64,000 nt of DNA from Apiotrichum sp. Y4204 (taxonomy: Eukaryota; Basidiomycota; Tremellomycetes; Trichosporonales; Trichosporonaceae): assembly GCA_025531455.1 (NCBI GenBank), contig JAMYHL010000010.1:248001-312000 (forward strand). Reading direction: 5' to 3'. The notes beneath the pieces were generated by a model that ran no database searches, was not told the origin of the DNA, and saw only the letters and a list, made by a program, of their open reading frames with translations. The position numbers and the translations under genes are program-made. Shown here piece by piece: positions 13,728 to 24,481 of this stretch (position 1 is its first letter; every line of letters starts with the position of its first letter).

Positions 13728-16710
13728 GCTGCTGACCGCGAACCGCGAGCTCGCTCTGCGTTCGTCGGCGCCTGTCGAGGTGAGCGTAGGGGAGGCCTTG
13801 TGGCCTTGTGGGAGTGGGAGGGGTTGTGGCGGGCGGTGGCTGAGCTGCGTTGCTGCCTCAGAATGCGGCTTGCGTGGCTGATTCTCTTTTCCCTCTCGTC
13901 GTCTCTCTCACGCTCTGCTCCTATCCCTGCGTTGTCGTCCGTCGCTGGGAAATATCTCTTGCTCGTTGGACGGCGGGTTTCTCCAGCTCTCAGGTGGCAA
14001 CGCCGCTGAAGATCCTCTCAGGACCGTCTCTCCTGGTATGCCCTCGGTGCAAGAGGTCGACACAGGCTGTCGCTCTCGTATCAGAGCGTGGCTTGGAGGC
14101 ACCCGGACCAATGACAACCAGTTCAATAGCTACACAGGGAACGCCCAGCGGACCAAGGCGAAGAAAAGGAATGTGCAGCTGTTCAACTCCCGGGGTCGGG
14201 GTATGCTGTTCCGTAATAGAGGCCCCAGCAGTGCTCAGACGCTCGCGCGCGACGCGACCTGCTCTTAACAGCTCGCGGTTGGAGAGTCGTTCTGCAGACA
14301 AGGGTGTTCCGGGCGGCTAGGGTACGAGGGGCGGCAGGGGCGGGGATTGTGGCGCACAGTGGAGAAACGGCGAGCACAGGACAATGGCCGTCGGCGAGCA
14401 CAATGGAACACTCTGTGTGGGGTGCCAGAGTCAGTGCCCAGTGCCGGGTACTAGGTACTGGGTACTGGGTACTGGGTACTCGGTTGCGTCGCGTTCGTGT
14501 CGTGCGGTGTCTTGGAATGCGTTGTTTCGGAAAACGCAGGCCGCTGCCAGTGGGCCGCGGACGAGGTCGTGACTGAGGGGTGACCGCAGAGGCGCACGGA
14601 ATGGAATGGAATGTGTCTCGGTAGGCTGTGGTGGAATGGCAAGGTATGATGTAGAGCAATGGCAGCGGGGCACGACGGCGGTGGTGAGCGGGATATCGAG
14701 TGGTGGGGAGAGGTGGGGAGCGGTGAAGAAAGGAGAGGAGGGGACACTCGGCGAGAGTGAGAACAGGCAATAAGTATAAGAGAGGTGTTGTTTGGATGTT
14801 TGTTGCTTGCGTCGGGGGTGCGCGGTGCGTTCAGCGTGCAGCATGCAGCAATGATCGCGAGCACATCCGCGCATCCTGCTTGTGCTTCTGATGCGCGGTG
14901 CGAGAGCGCGAGAGGAAGCACGAAAAAGTCTTGTCGTCACCGTCGTGCGCTGGTCATGCTGCTCATCACATCCGACGATGAACACCCGAGCGTCGAATCC
15001 TGCAATGATTCCCACGACGCAGTGAATAGGAAGGGATCCTTCGTATCCTTCGGCTTCTGTCTCTTCCCATGGCTCGGGACTTTGAGGCGTGATCATCTGC
15101 ATCCCAGCTTCCCAGAGCAGTTGCAATGAATTGCAATCAACTCGGGTACTCGAGGTCGTGCAGCCCACATTGTCCCGTCCACTGCGCCATATTGCATTGA
15201 TACTCGTGCAAAAGGTGGATGGAAAGGACGGGGAATAAGGGGCTAAAGGACGCTCGCGCGCTCGGTCCCAGGGAAAGAAGGAAGCGTCAAGCGCGTCAAG
15301 ATTGCTTCGGCTTCGACTTCGGAGGCGGTGGCGCTCGCCATCGGAGGGGTCGCCATTGTCCTGTGCGAGCGTGATCTCCATGTCTCGAAACGTATCGAGT
15401 GATCCATTTCTCTGGCTCGATGGGCTAAAGGACTGTCAAACTGTCATGTCCTGTCAGCACACTTGTGGCCTTGTGGCCGTGTGAAGGCACTTTCCTGCCC
15501 AGGAGACGGGGCGCCGCCAATGAACGAGAGCCTGCAGTTTGTGCGGCAGGGGCGATGTCCAAGGCGCGAGGCGTGTGCGTCCAAAGATGCAAGAGAAGGA
15601 GACTGCACTCGCTGGCCATGGGAAACCGCGAAGCGGCTGGACAGAGAAGCTGAGCTAGCTGGGAAGGGAGCTGGGAGCTGGGAGCTGGGCTAGCTGGGAG
15701 GTGAGGTGCGCACGAGGGATTGGGACGTTTGAGCACATGCGTACATCGTTGGGCATTCGCGCACTTGCGTCACGGTGGAAATGGCCTTACGAATATGCGT
15801 CCTTGAATAACGGTGTTCCCGGAGGAACTGATGGGGACAAGAAAGATGGTTTGGAAAGTAACCAGTTAACCAACTGTTCATCGTGGAGCGGAGAGTGTTA
15901 TTTGCGCCGTATCGGGAAGAAAGCTGTGGATCCCCGAGCTAGCTAGCAGCTAGGCTCTCGACCAGATCTCACGGAACATTGAATGGCGGAGAGGGCCGCT
16001 CCGCGTCCTACTTCCCACCTCTTGCCAAGCTGGCTAGTACGCCAGCAGATGAGCACCCCTTCAATGTCCACTGCATCTTATCTGATGCGATATGGATTTA
16101 TGCACCAGTGTCCGAGACATGAGACACAGAACCGATATCTCAGTGAGCGTATCGGGGCCCCACAGCTACTGTATATGAAGGGCAAACCGGACTCTAGCTC
16201 AAGCTCCCACCTGACTGTACCAGCAGCTCAACGTTACGATGCGCAAGCTCCCCCTCGCCAGTGTGTTGAATGTTTCTGGGAAGGCGAGGAAATACTCGTT
16301 GGGAGTAAGAAATACTCGATGGAAAGTATGAGGACGAAGTGTTCTTGTCTCGCCTTTGCACGTGCAGCTCGGCTATTCCTGAACACTAACCTGAGTACCT
16401 CAGTGCTCGACTGCATTTCCCACACCTTTTGGCGTGGTACCATGTCGTCACTGGGGTACTGGGGTTTCTCCACGTCGCCCCGAGACTCCGATAGCAATCG
16501 CTTTCGGCTCAACGACCGATCAGTTTCAGTCTCCTGTCAATGGTATCTACGCTCTGCAGCTCGACGTCCGGGACTGTGTTACCGCTACACGCTGTGCGCT
16601 GTGCTGCTCATTGCTACATGCATGCCTTTTGACTTCTCCAGGATGCGCGGTCCGGTCGCCCGGGCCTGGCACCTTCATCCGCTCTACGTGAGTATGTGCT
16701 GAGACGGCAC
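13728..16710. other. Intergenic, no supported gene
   Basis: This lies between the 5' end of the Ser/Pro-rich gene and the 3' end of the enoyl-CoA hydratase gene. Pyrimidine-rich plus-strand DNA near 13880-13930 may be part of a promoter. The longest frames (14431-15381 minus, 15983-16702 plus) have no domain, odd composition and no supporting splice pattern, so I do not call them. A small heptamer repeat lies at 14446-14481. Confidence 0.5.
14446..14481. repeat. ACTGGGT heptamer tandem repeat
   Basis: About five copies of a 7-bp unit (GGTACTG / GGTACTA variants) in a row, in non-coding DNA. A likely polymorphic microsatellite. Confidence 0.8.
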
Positions 16711-17780
16711 TTAGTTGTCGGTCCAGGTAGGCTTGCGCTTCTCGGCGAAGGCGGCCATGCCCTCCTTCTGGTCGGCGGTGGCGAAGAGGGCCTGGAAGAG
16801 GCGGCGCTCGAGGCGGAGACCCTGGGCGAGAGGGAGCTCGAGGGCTGGAGTCAGTGTGTTGTACACGAAGATTGTATGTTATATAAGCTGGGTACCGCGG
16901 GCGTCACCCAGGAGGTCTGTGCGCGACCTCCGGGCTCGGCCCGGGTGCTCCTCCGCGTCCTTTCCGCGACTTACCGGCGTTGACGGCCTCCTTGCCGGCC
17001 TGCGAGGCGACGACACCGAACTTGGCGATGCCCTCGGCGACCTTGACGGCCTCCTCGACGACGGACTGGCCCTCCTCGGTGACGCGCGAGGCGAGGCCCC
17101 ACTGGCCGGCCTCAACACCGGTGATCTTGCGGTTGGTGAGGACCATGTCCATGGCGCGGTTCTTGCCGATGAGGTGGACAAGGCGCTGCGAGCCACCACC
17201 ACCGGGGATGATGCCGAGGGTGATCTCGGGCTGGGCAAAGGTGGCCTTGGGCGTGCAGATGAGGAAGTCGGTCATCATGGCGAGCTCACAGCCACCGCCG
17301 AGCTGGGGTTAGAGTGATACGGGGAGAGTGGCGTAGCGCGGAGACAGCAAACATCTCCTGCTTCTCCCTGGCGCAGCAACTCACAGCGTAACCGGCAACG
17401 GCGCCGACGATGGGCTTGCGGATGTCGGCAATCTTGGCCCAGGTGCCGAGGAAGTTGTTCTTGTAGGCGTCGGCAAACTGCTTGTCCTTCATCTCCTTGA
17501 TGTCGGCACCGGCCGCGAACACCTTCTCACCGCCGGTAAGGACGATGGCGCGGATGGCGGGGTCGTTGTCGACCTTCTCGAGCTCGGCGTTGAGCTGGTC
17601 AAAGAGCGGGGTCGAGAGGGCGTTGAGGGCCTTGGGGCGGTTGAGGGTGAGGATAGCAACCTTGCCCGACTCGGACTTGGACGCGAGCACGAGGGGCTCG
17701 GCCTGCGTCGACATGGCGCGCACGTACGAGACGTAGGCCTGGCGGGCGGCGGCGGCGGGGCGGAGGGAGGTGCGGAACAT
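16711..17780 (-). CDS. Mitochondrial enoyl-CoA hydratase (crotonase family)
   Basis: Hydrates trans-2-enoyl-CoA to 3-hydroxyacyl-CoA in fatty-acid or branched-chain oxidation. Exons (minus): 17780-17385, 17302-16975 and 16844-16711, giving 285 residues, normal for the short-chain hydratase family. The first about 25 residues ([14 protein letters not shown] start) are Arg/Ala-rich without acids, as in a mitochondrial presequence. The oxyanion-hole region GADIKEM is present. Both catalytic glutamates sit 20 residues apart, E138 in [10 protein letters not shown] and E158 in [16 protein letters not shown], the spacing found in animal ECHS1. The C-terminus [12 protein letters not shown]...[10 protein letters not shown] is typical of the family. 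Introns (82 and 130 nt) have CTAAC/CTGAC branch points. It is divergent from the eIF2-alpha gene, with about 870 bp between them. Confidence 0.95.
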
Positions 17781-18650
17781 GGTTGCTATCGGGTGTTTTT
17801 GGTGTTGGGGAGAGAGGGGATTGTGAGGTGTAAGATGTTGATGGCTTTATAAGGGGCCAGCAAGTGGTGCTGTGGGGCCTGGGGTGCTGGGTGCTGGGAT
17901 ACGGGAAACGAGAATGGTCCCCCCCCCCAATGATGGTCCGCGCCGAGCGAAAGCAACGCGCTACAGTGCTTGTTTTCTGTGCCATTCTGTGCGCGAGCAC
18001 CCCCAGACTACATCATTCGTTGCTGGCGCGCGCTTCTCGGTCGTTCGGCTAAGTTGGAAGAGCGTATGTAGCCCTGTATGCCCTGGGCTGGCAGTGCAGA
18101 TGGAGCTAATAGCCGGGGTCCCACCACAGCGCAAACGCGGGGGTTCGGCCTTTACGCGGCGATTGTAGACAAAGTGACAATCAGGAGCAATCAGATGGCA
18201 GTATACGTAAGCTAATCACTTTCTGATAGGCGAGGTGCAACGAAACAAGAGCCGAAAAATCGCGTGTACTTCTCATGGCCACCGCGTGCAGACTGCCACA
18301 TCACGTGGGTGGTCAGAATCCCGGCTCCGGTGTTTTCCACGTGGTAAAATGATGGATTTCGGATCAGCGTGAGTCAGAGAGATGGTCGAGTGACAAAAGG
18401 AACATCGAACAAAAGTGCTTTGGGTGCTTGGAGAGGTGATGGCGAGCGAGCAGCTTTGTATATCGACCACGACCTTGTATACTCTTCATCAAACCAAAAG
18501 GGCATTTTCCTCGCATCTCGTCCCGCCCCGCCCCGCCTTTATCCGCGCCGGTCCCGTCTCTCCCATCCCGATCGCCGCGACTTTCACCTTCGCGTTCCGC
18601 CTTTGCGACCCACTCTCTAATCCCCTTCTCCCCCTCACATCTCCGCCACC
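17781..18650. promoter_or_regulatory. Shared divergent promoter region
   Basis: The only space between the divergent starts of the enoyl-CoA hydratase and eIF2-alpha genes, so both promoters should lie here. The eIF2-alpha side is pyrimidine-rich on the plus strand from about 18500 to its ATG. I see no convincing TATA box on that side. Confidence 0.5.
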
Positions 18651-19829
18651 ATGCCCCGCTTCTACGAGAACAAGTACCCAGAGGTCGACCAGCTCGTCAT
18701 GGTCCAGGTCCAGTCCATCGAGGACATGGGTGCCTACGTCAAGCTCGTGCGTTGCTGAGAGCAGAGTGGAGCGGGATGGGGTGCAAGTTATGAGTAATGA
18801 GCGAGGTGACCAAGGGCTTTGTTTGGATAGTTATTGCATAATTCTATCCGGCGCGCGCAATTGCCACTTGCCACTCGCGACTTGCACTCCCCGCTTCCCC
18901 ACCCGCGCGGCCCATGTACGACCTACTGACCCGCAGCTCGAGTACGACGGCGTCGAGGGAATGATCCTGCTCTCGGAGCTGTCGCGTAGACGTATCCGTT
19001 CGGTGCAGAAGCTCATCCGTGTCGGACGTAACGAGGTTGTCGTCGTGATGCGTGTGGACCCCGAGAAGGGTGAGAACTGACGACTGCTGGCTCCCACGTC
19101 TCCCCCACTCACACACACAGGCTACATTGACCTGTCGAAGCGTAGGGTGTCCGCAGAGGAGGTTGTCAAGTGCGAGGAGCAGTACGAGAAGGGCCGTGCG
19201 GTGGACTCTATCCTTACGCAGGTTGCCAAGCGCCGCAATGTGACCCCCGAGTCGCTGTACGAGAGCATCGCGTGGCCCCTGCACAAAAAGTACGGACACT
19301 CGTACGAGGCATTCAAGCTCTCGATCCAGGAGCCCGAGGCGGTGTTTGGCGGCCTTGAGATTGAGCCCGACACGCTCCAGGAGCTCAAGCACACCATTGC
19401 CCGCCGTCTCACCCCCAAGCCCGTCAAGGTCCGCGCCGACATTGAGGTCAAGTGCTTCGACTACCAGGGCATCGAGGCCATCCGCCGCGCCCTCAAGGCC
19501 GGCGAGGCCCTGTCGACCGAGGACGTCCCCATCAAGGTCCGTCTCGTCGCCCCGCCGCTCTACGTCATGTCCACCACGTCCACCGACAAGGCCGCTGCTA
19601 TTGACACGATGGAGAAGGCCGTCGCCGCCATCACCGCATCCATCGAGTCGGAGAAGGGAGACGTCGTCGTCAAGATGGCCGTAAGTCGGGAGTATTCTTA
19701 TTTTTGCTCACTCCCCAGCCCAAGGTCGTCTCGGAGACGGACGACGCCGAGCTCAAGGAGCTCATGGAGCAGTTCGAAAAGGCCAACATGGACGTTGCCG
19801 GCGACGACGACTCGGACGACGACGAGTAG
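18651..19829 (+). CDS. SUI2: Translation initiation factor eIF2 alpha subunit
   Basis: Regulatory subunit of the eIF2 heterotrimer that delivers initiator Met-tRNA to the 40S ribosome. Exons: 18651-18746, 18937-19069, 19121-19680 and 19719-19829, giving 299 residues (yeast has about 304). The N-terminal S1/OB domain begins YENKYPEV and contains [15 protein letters not shown]. Ser48 there is the equivalent of the serine phosphorylated by Gcn2-type kinases (Ser51 in the usual numbering), and the surrounding RRRIRS is intact. The helical domain and the C-terminal alpha-beta domain ([16 protein letters not shown]) follow, then an acidic tail DDDSDDDE. The start lies in a good context (GCCACCATG). 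Introns have GTGCGT, GTGAGA and GTAAGT donors. Confidence 0.97.
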
Positions 19830-20220
19830 GCGCCCCGCCACCACATGGCGCTGTAGGGCGCTTGCGGCGCAGCGCAGTATACATCTTGATCTTGCCCCCC
19901 CGGATCAGGGACAGTAACTATAGAGGCCGGCCGCCAGCCAGCGCTGGCGCGGCCACGAGCATATGCGAGCATACTGGAGCATTCGATTTGGGTTCATCTG
20001 TCTATGCATCGACATATGTACCAGGCGGGCCGCGAGCCAGAGGCGAGCGGCGAGGAATACAGTTTTCCAAGAGGGGAACAAAGAATAACATCAGGGGCAC
20101 ACGGCCGACGTTTTAATCTCACTCCAGCACATCCCACTCTAAGTGCAATCGCCATTCTCATCTCAGTGCATCACACTCACATCCACTACTAACGCCATGC
20201 ATTTCTAATCATCAAGTCCA
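19830..20220. other. Convergent 3' intergenic
   Basis: Space between the stop codons of eIF2-alpha (plus) and the Sec2-like gene (minus). It must hold both 3' UTRs. No gene or clear repeat seen. Confidence 0.6.
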
Positions 20221-23200
20221 TTACTCGTCATCAATGACGCCGACCCTCGCGCGCCACATGTCCTCCTTGAGGCGCACGACCTGCCGCCACGCACGCACCT
20301 CCCACGCGTCGCCGACCGCAAACGTCTTGTCGGGCGTCTCGCGCGGCTCGTCCCCCTGCGCCTGCTGCGCGCGCAGGGTCGAGCTGAGCGGCGCGCTCGC
20401 AGGCGTACGCGGCGGGGGCACGGACGTCGGGCTGTTCGGCACAGAACGCTGGCGTGGAGGCAGCGGCGGGGGCACAGGACGCGCTTCGGTACTTGTCGGA
20501 GTTGCGAGCGTCAGCGGCGAGGGCTCGGCGAGCGCACCCTCCGTCGTCCCCGATACCGCTAGCGTGAGACGCTCGGTTGGCGTCTTCGGCTCCTCGGCGG
20601 GCATTTCCTTGGAGGCCTCCCCAGTCGCGGTCTCCTCGGTTTCCGCCTTCGCCTCATCCTTTTCGGTCACGGCCTCGCTCTTCTCACCCTCCGCCTTCGC
20701 CTCGGCGCTCACACTCGCCTGGGTAGGCGTGGCGGGCGGGCTGGGGGCGGCCGGGGTGCGCGCGGCCGCGCGCTTCGGGAGCGGGGGCGGGCCGCGGTTG
20801 GCCGAGCGGGGCGGACGAGGGGACGCCGAGGGGTTTGGCACGCTCGGCGAAGTGGGGAGCGCGGCTGCGGATGCGGGGGGCGTGCCCGGTGTCGGGGTGG
20901 GTGTGGGAGATTCAGCGTCGGGAAACTCAGCGGCGTCGACGGCGTCCCTTGCCGTCTCCCCGTCTGTAGCTTTCTCCTCGACCTTCTCAGTGTCACCGTT
21001 CACGGAACCCATCACGGTCGGACGCAACTCCGGAGTCGCCTCGGGCGTTGCGAACGACTCGGAGCCGGAATGCGATGCGCGGGATTCGGAGCGCGGGGGC
21101 GCGAGAGCTTCGGGGATGTCGGCTTGTACCTCGCTGGAGGGCTTGGACTGGTCTGTCGCTGGGGTCTCCGCTGACTTCTCCACTGTCTCCACCATCTCCT
21201 CCTTCTCTTCCGCCCTCTCGGCCTCTTCCTTCACCATCTCGGCCTTCTCCTCTTTCTCTCCTTTCTCCTCCACCTCCCTCTCCCTCGCCTCCTGCTCCCG
21301 TTCGTCCTCCTTCCTCCCCTCGTCATTAACCTCGTCCTCGACACTCATAATCTTGTTCGCAAGCGGCGACGGCGCGGTGGGCTGGTGTGCAGCGGTGAGC
21401 GACTCGTCCTTCACCCCACGGGGCTCCTCGTCTTCGGGCGTCGTAGGCTCTCTCTTGTCCCCCGGCGTGGCGGGCCGCGACCACGCCCATCCGCCCATCC
21501 ACCCAGACTTGCGGCGCGGCTCGGGCTGTGCGGGCGGCGATGTAGGCGCCAAGCGCATGGGCGAGCCCTCGGCCGTCGGCGTCGTGGCTGTCGTCGAGGA
21601 CGTGTGAGAGGTACCGGAGGTGGCCGACGTAGGGGTTGGGGTCGTGGGTACGACGGAGGGCGTGACGCTCGGCTCGCGCGAGTGATGGACATCCTCGCTG
21701 TTCCACACGGGGACGACGATACCCGTGCGGACAAAGTGCCAGAGTGCGCAGGCAGCGCGCAGACGCTCAAGACACCATCCGTTTCGGCAGAGCGGGTAGG
21801 TCTTGTCGTGCTCGCCGGCGGTGCGGAAGACGTAGACGTTTGAGTGTGTCACGGGGCCATGAGGGCCGGCAGTTGGAGACGAGAAGAGAGAGATCTTATT
21901 CAGGCTGAAACCGCGGGATGTATGCGAGTTTCCAGATCCCCCAAAGACGTGCTTGCCGCAGAGAGCACATGATATGCTATCGGCCGGACCGAGAGAGGCG
22001 GCGGTAACGGGTTCGATGAGGAGGTCACCGGCGATGATGGCTGCGCCGACGGCACGGCGACTCACCCATCCGAGATCGGGGGCGGCGTCGAGGCGCAGTG
22101 CGGGCTCGTGGTCCTCTGTTATGCACCTTGCGAGGAACGGCTGTGCGAGGAGTGTGGGGACAGCAGGGGCTGGATAGAGTTCGCGGCCGCGTGCGCTGTG
22201 CGGACGCGCGGCGCGCAGATGCTGAAGGAATATGATGAACTCGGAATACGGCGGGTGACTGGAGAGGAATCGACGGGGAAGCGGGGCTGGGCCGGCCTTG
22301 ACGGGCGACGGTGCCTCGGTTGTCAGCGTCTGCAGGTGCTGCTGCATGTCGCGCATCGCAGCCTCGGCAACAGCCAGATTCTCCTCGGTCTCCTTCAGGC
22401 GTTCTTCGGCCTGCGCGCGCCCCATGCGCTCCGTTGCGACCATAGTGTTGGCCTGCGTGTCAGCGGGCGAGTAAGGCAATTCCACCCACCTGGTCAAACA
22501 GCTGCGCGGCAAGATCGTCCACCTCGTTCTCGACCTGCGCGCGACGTTCCTCTGCTGTTCCGCGCTTGCGCTCCTCCTCCACCAAACCGGCCGCAAGACG
22601 CTGCATCTCGGCGGTGATCTGGTCGCGCTCGACCAGAAGGCCCGTGTTCATGCTTTCCTCCCATTGAGCCTTTGCACGCTCCAACTCCGCGACGTGCGTT
22701 GTTGTGCGCGACTTCTCGTCCTGCAGCGCGAATATCTGGTCCTCGAGGTCCGCGTGCCGCGAGATGCTGGCTACTAGCTTCGTGTTCAGCTGCTGTGCCT
22801 GTTCGGACAGGAGCTCGAGCTGCTGCCGCAGCGATGAAATGAGCGACGTCGTCGGACTGTCAGGCGCATGTCGTGCTGACGGGGAGAGCGGCTCGAGATC
22901 ATGCCCCGAGGCGAGCGTCAGGCCGGTGTCCACTGGCGGAGGCCGCCTCGCGGTGGAGGATGACGGGGAAGCGATGGTCTCAGTTTCCGGTGCGCGCTGG
23001 GGTAAGCATCGCGTTTACGGACCACGTTTCGAAGCAATCGCTGCGGCGGACGCAAACTCCGCGCCAGCTGAAAGCACAGCGCGCGACAGCCTCCTTCCCA
23101 GACATACCTCGATGGTCCGTGCGGGCGACGATGGGGCATCGAGGCCGAGCATGGACGGAGCAGCAACTGGTGCCGGAGAGGCAGGGCGAGCCGTGTCCTG

Positions 23201-23389
23201 GTCGGCGAGCGCGGTCGGGGCAGGCTCCAATACGGGGACGTCCACGGCCGTGGTCTCCACAGCGGTCACCTCGGACGCGTCAAGAGCTGGCATCGGAGCC
23301 GCGGCTGTCACTTCCACTTCCGCTGCGTCAGGCCGAGCCGCCTTCTCGAGAGACGTGCGCGGCGCGTCGTCGTCTGCGCCGCTTGTCAT
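20221..23389 (-). CDS. SEC2: Sec2-type Rab guanine nucleotide exchange factor
   Basis: Sec2/Rabin8 proteins activate the exocytic Rab (Sec4/Rab8) on secretory vesicles through a parallel coiled coil. Exons (minus): 23389-23108, 22996-22490 and 22452-20221, giving 1006 residues. Intron 1 (111 nt) runs GTATGT to CCCCAG; intron 2 (37 nt) runs GTGGGT to ACGCAG. A coiled coil spans about residues 146-313. It contains the signature stretch around LFDQANTMVATER, where known family members have LFDEAN. About 110 residues downstream a compact region has SCALCGKH (C424, C427) and CRNGWCLERLRAACALW (about 481-498), possibly a metal site. The remaining about 500 residues are Pro/Glu/Ser-rich with KEEKAEMVKEEAERAEE-type charged runs and PPLP motifs, ending at a short folded-looking tail (AWRQVVRLKEDMWRARVGVIDDE minus its last residues). 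Confidence 0.85.
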
Positions 23390-24481
23390 GGTGATGAATG
23401 GTGGGGACGATGAGGGAGAATGTGAATGGAGAGGAGAGACATGAACCAGATCAGATGGGATGGGATGGGATGGGATGGAAATGGACGTGGAGAGTGGCTT
23501 GACGTCGTCGCATGCGGTGGCCCGTCGCCAGGCACCACTGATCCAAGGGGGTTCTATTAGGGTTCTATTAGGATTGGGAGGGATTCCTAATAAGCAACGT
23601 TCGTGGCGCCCCGGACTCCTAATAGGGACAAGGTTTGTTTTGAATAGTGTGTTTCTTTCCTACACCAATAAGGTAGCCCCAGCTTCTGCTTCGTCTCTGC
23701 ATCTCCGCAGTCTTGGGCTCTGATTCTCAAGAACCGTCCCCTGATGTGTCGCCGCTTTCATGGGAATCAGGTTCGCAGTGTTGGGTAACAGCGCTAACAA
23801 TCCCGAGGATGTTAGGTCTGTTCCCCGCCAGGACCCAGGAACGCGACCGAAACATACCAACTACTGGTGGCACGACGCGTCCAACAGCTAGGAGCGGGAG
23901 GTGACACGCACTTCGTAGCATGGTATGCGCCTGGGGAATAGAAAACACGTTTTTTTGGCGAACAAGAGTTAGGGGGACGAGTCGAGCGAGCGCGAGAACG
24001 AGTCGGACAACCTGCCGCAGAGGGAACGACGCCGAGTGCCACCTGGTACCTGGTGCGACTTGGCTGGAGGCTGTTGTGCTTCGTGTCCGCCAACCTACTC
24101 GGGCCTATTGTTGCACGATATCTGTCTGCATGTCTGAACCTGTATTTGTATGATTGATTGCACGGTCACCACCACTTACCTACCTCTGGACATGCATACA
24201 CTCTCTGGACCGCGCTCGTTACTCTCTCTCTCTCTCATCTTCTCATCATTCTCGCCACTCGATCAATGAGTGCCACTCTCCAGAGTCTCGGATATCGTTG
24301 ATCCACCAAAATTTGGTCCCGCCCTCCCTTCTCCCGCCCCTCCTTTTCGAGCTCGCGAGCTCTTGGTCGTCCGTTTCATCACACGCACACCCGTCTTGGA
24401 TCTCGTCAGTCTCTTCTCATCATCCCACATCTTCTATCGCCCACCCCAAACCCCCCCACCCCCCATCTACGTCCGCTCAGC
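23390..24481. promoter_or_regulatory. Divergent promoter region between SEC2-like and WW genes
   Basis: The starts of the two flanking genes face away from each other across about 1.1 kb. A GGGAT pentamer run sits 70 bp upstream of the SEC2-like ATG. Plus-strand CT-rich DNA at about 24220-24480 directly precedes the WW-gene ATG and probably forms its core promoter and 5' leader. Confidence 0.5.
23457..23479. repeat. GGGAT pentamer repeat
   Basis: Four to five tandem GGGAT/GGGATG units in the SEC2-like promoter. They could be a binding array or a simple microsatellite. Confidence 0.7.

Noticed and set aside
14431..15381. 316-codon minus-strand frame
   Set aside because: It includes the ACTGGGT microsatellite translated as YPVPSTQ-like repeats and has no domain.
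15983..16702. 239-codon plus-strand frame
   Set aside because: No domain, mixed Cys/Arg/Ser composition, no upstream promoter-like DNA.
20234..21607. 457-codon plus-strand frame
   Set aside because: It is Ser/Val-rich and antisense to the low-complexity half of the Sec2-like protein.
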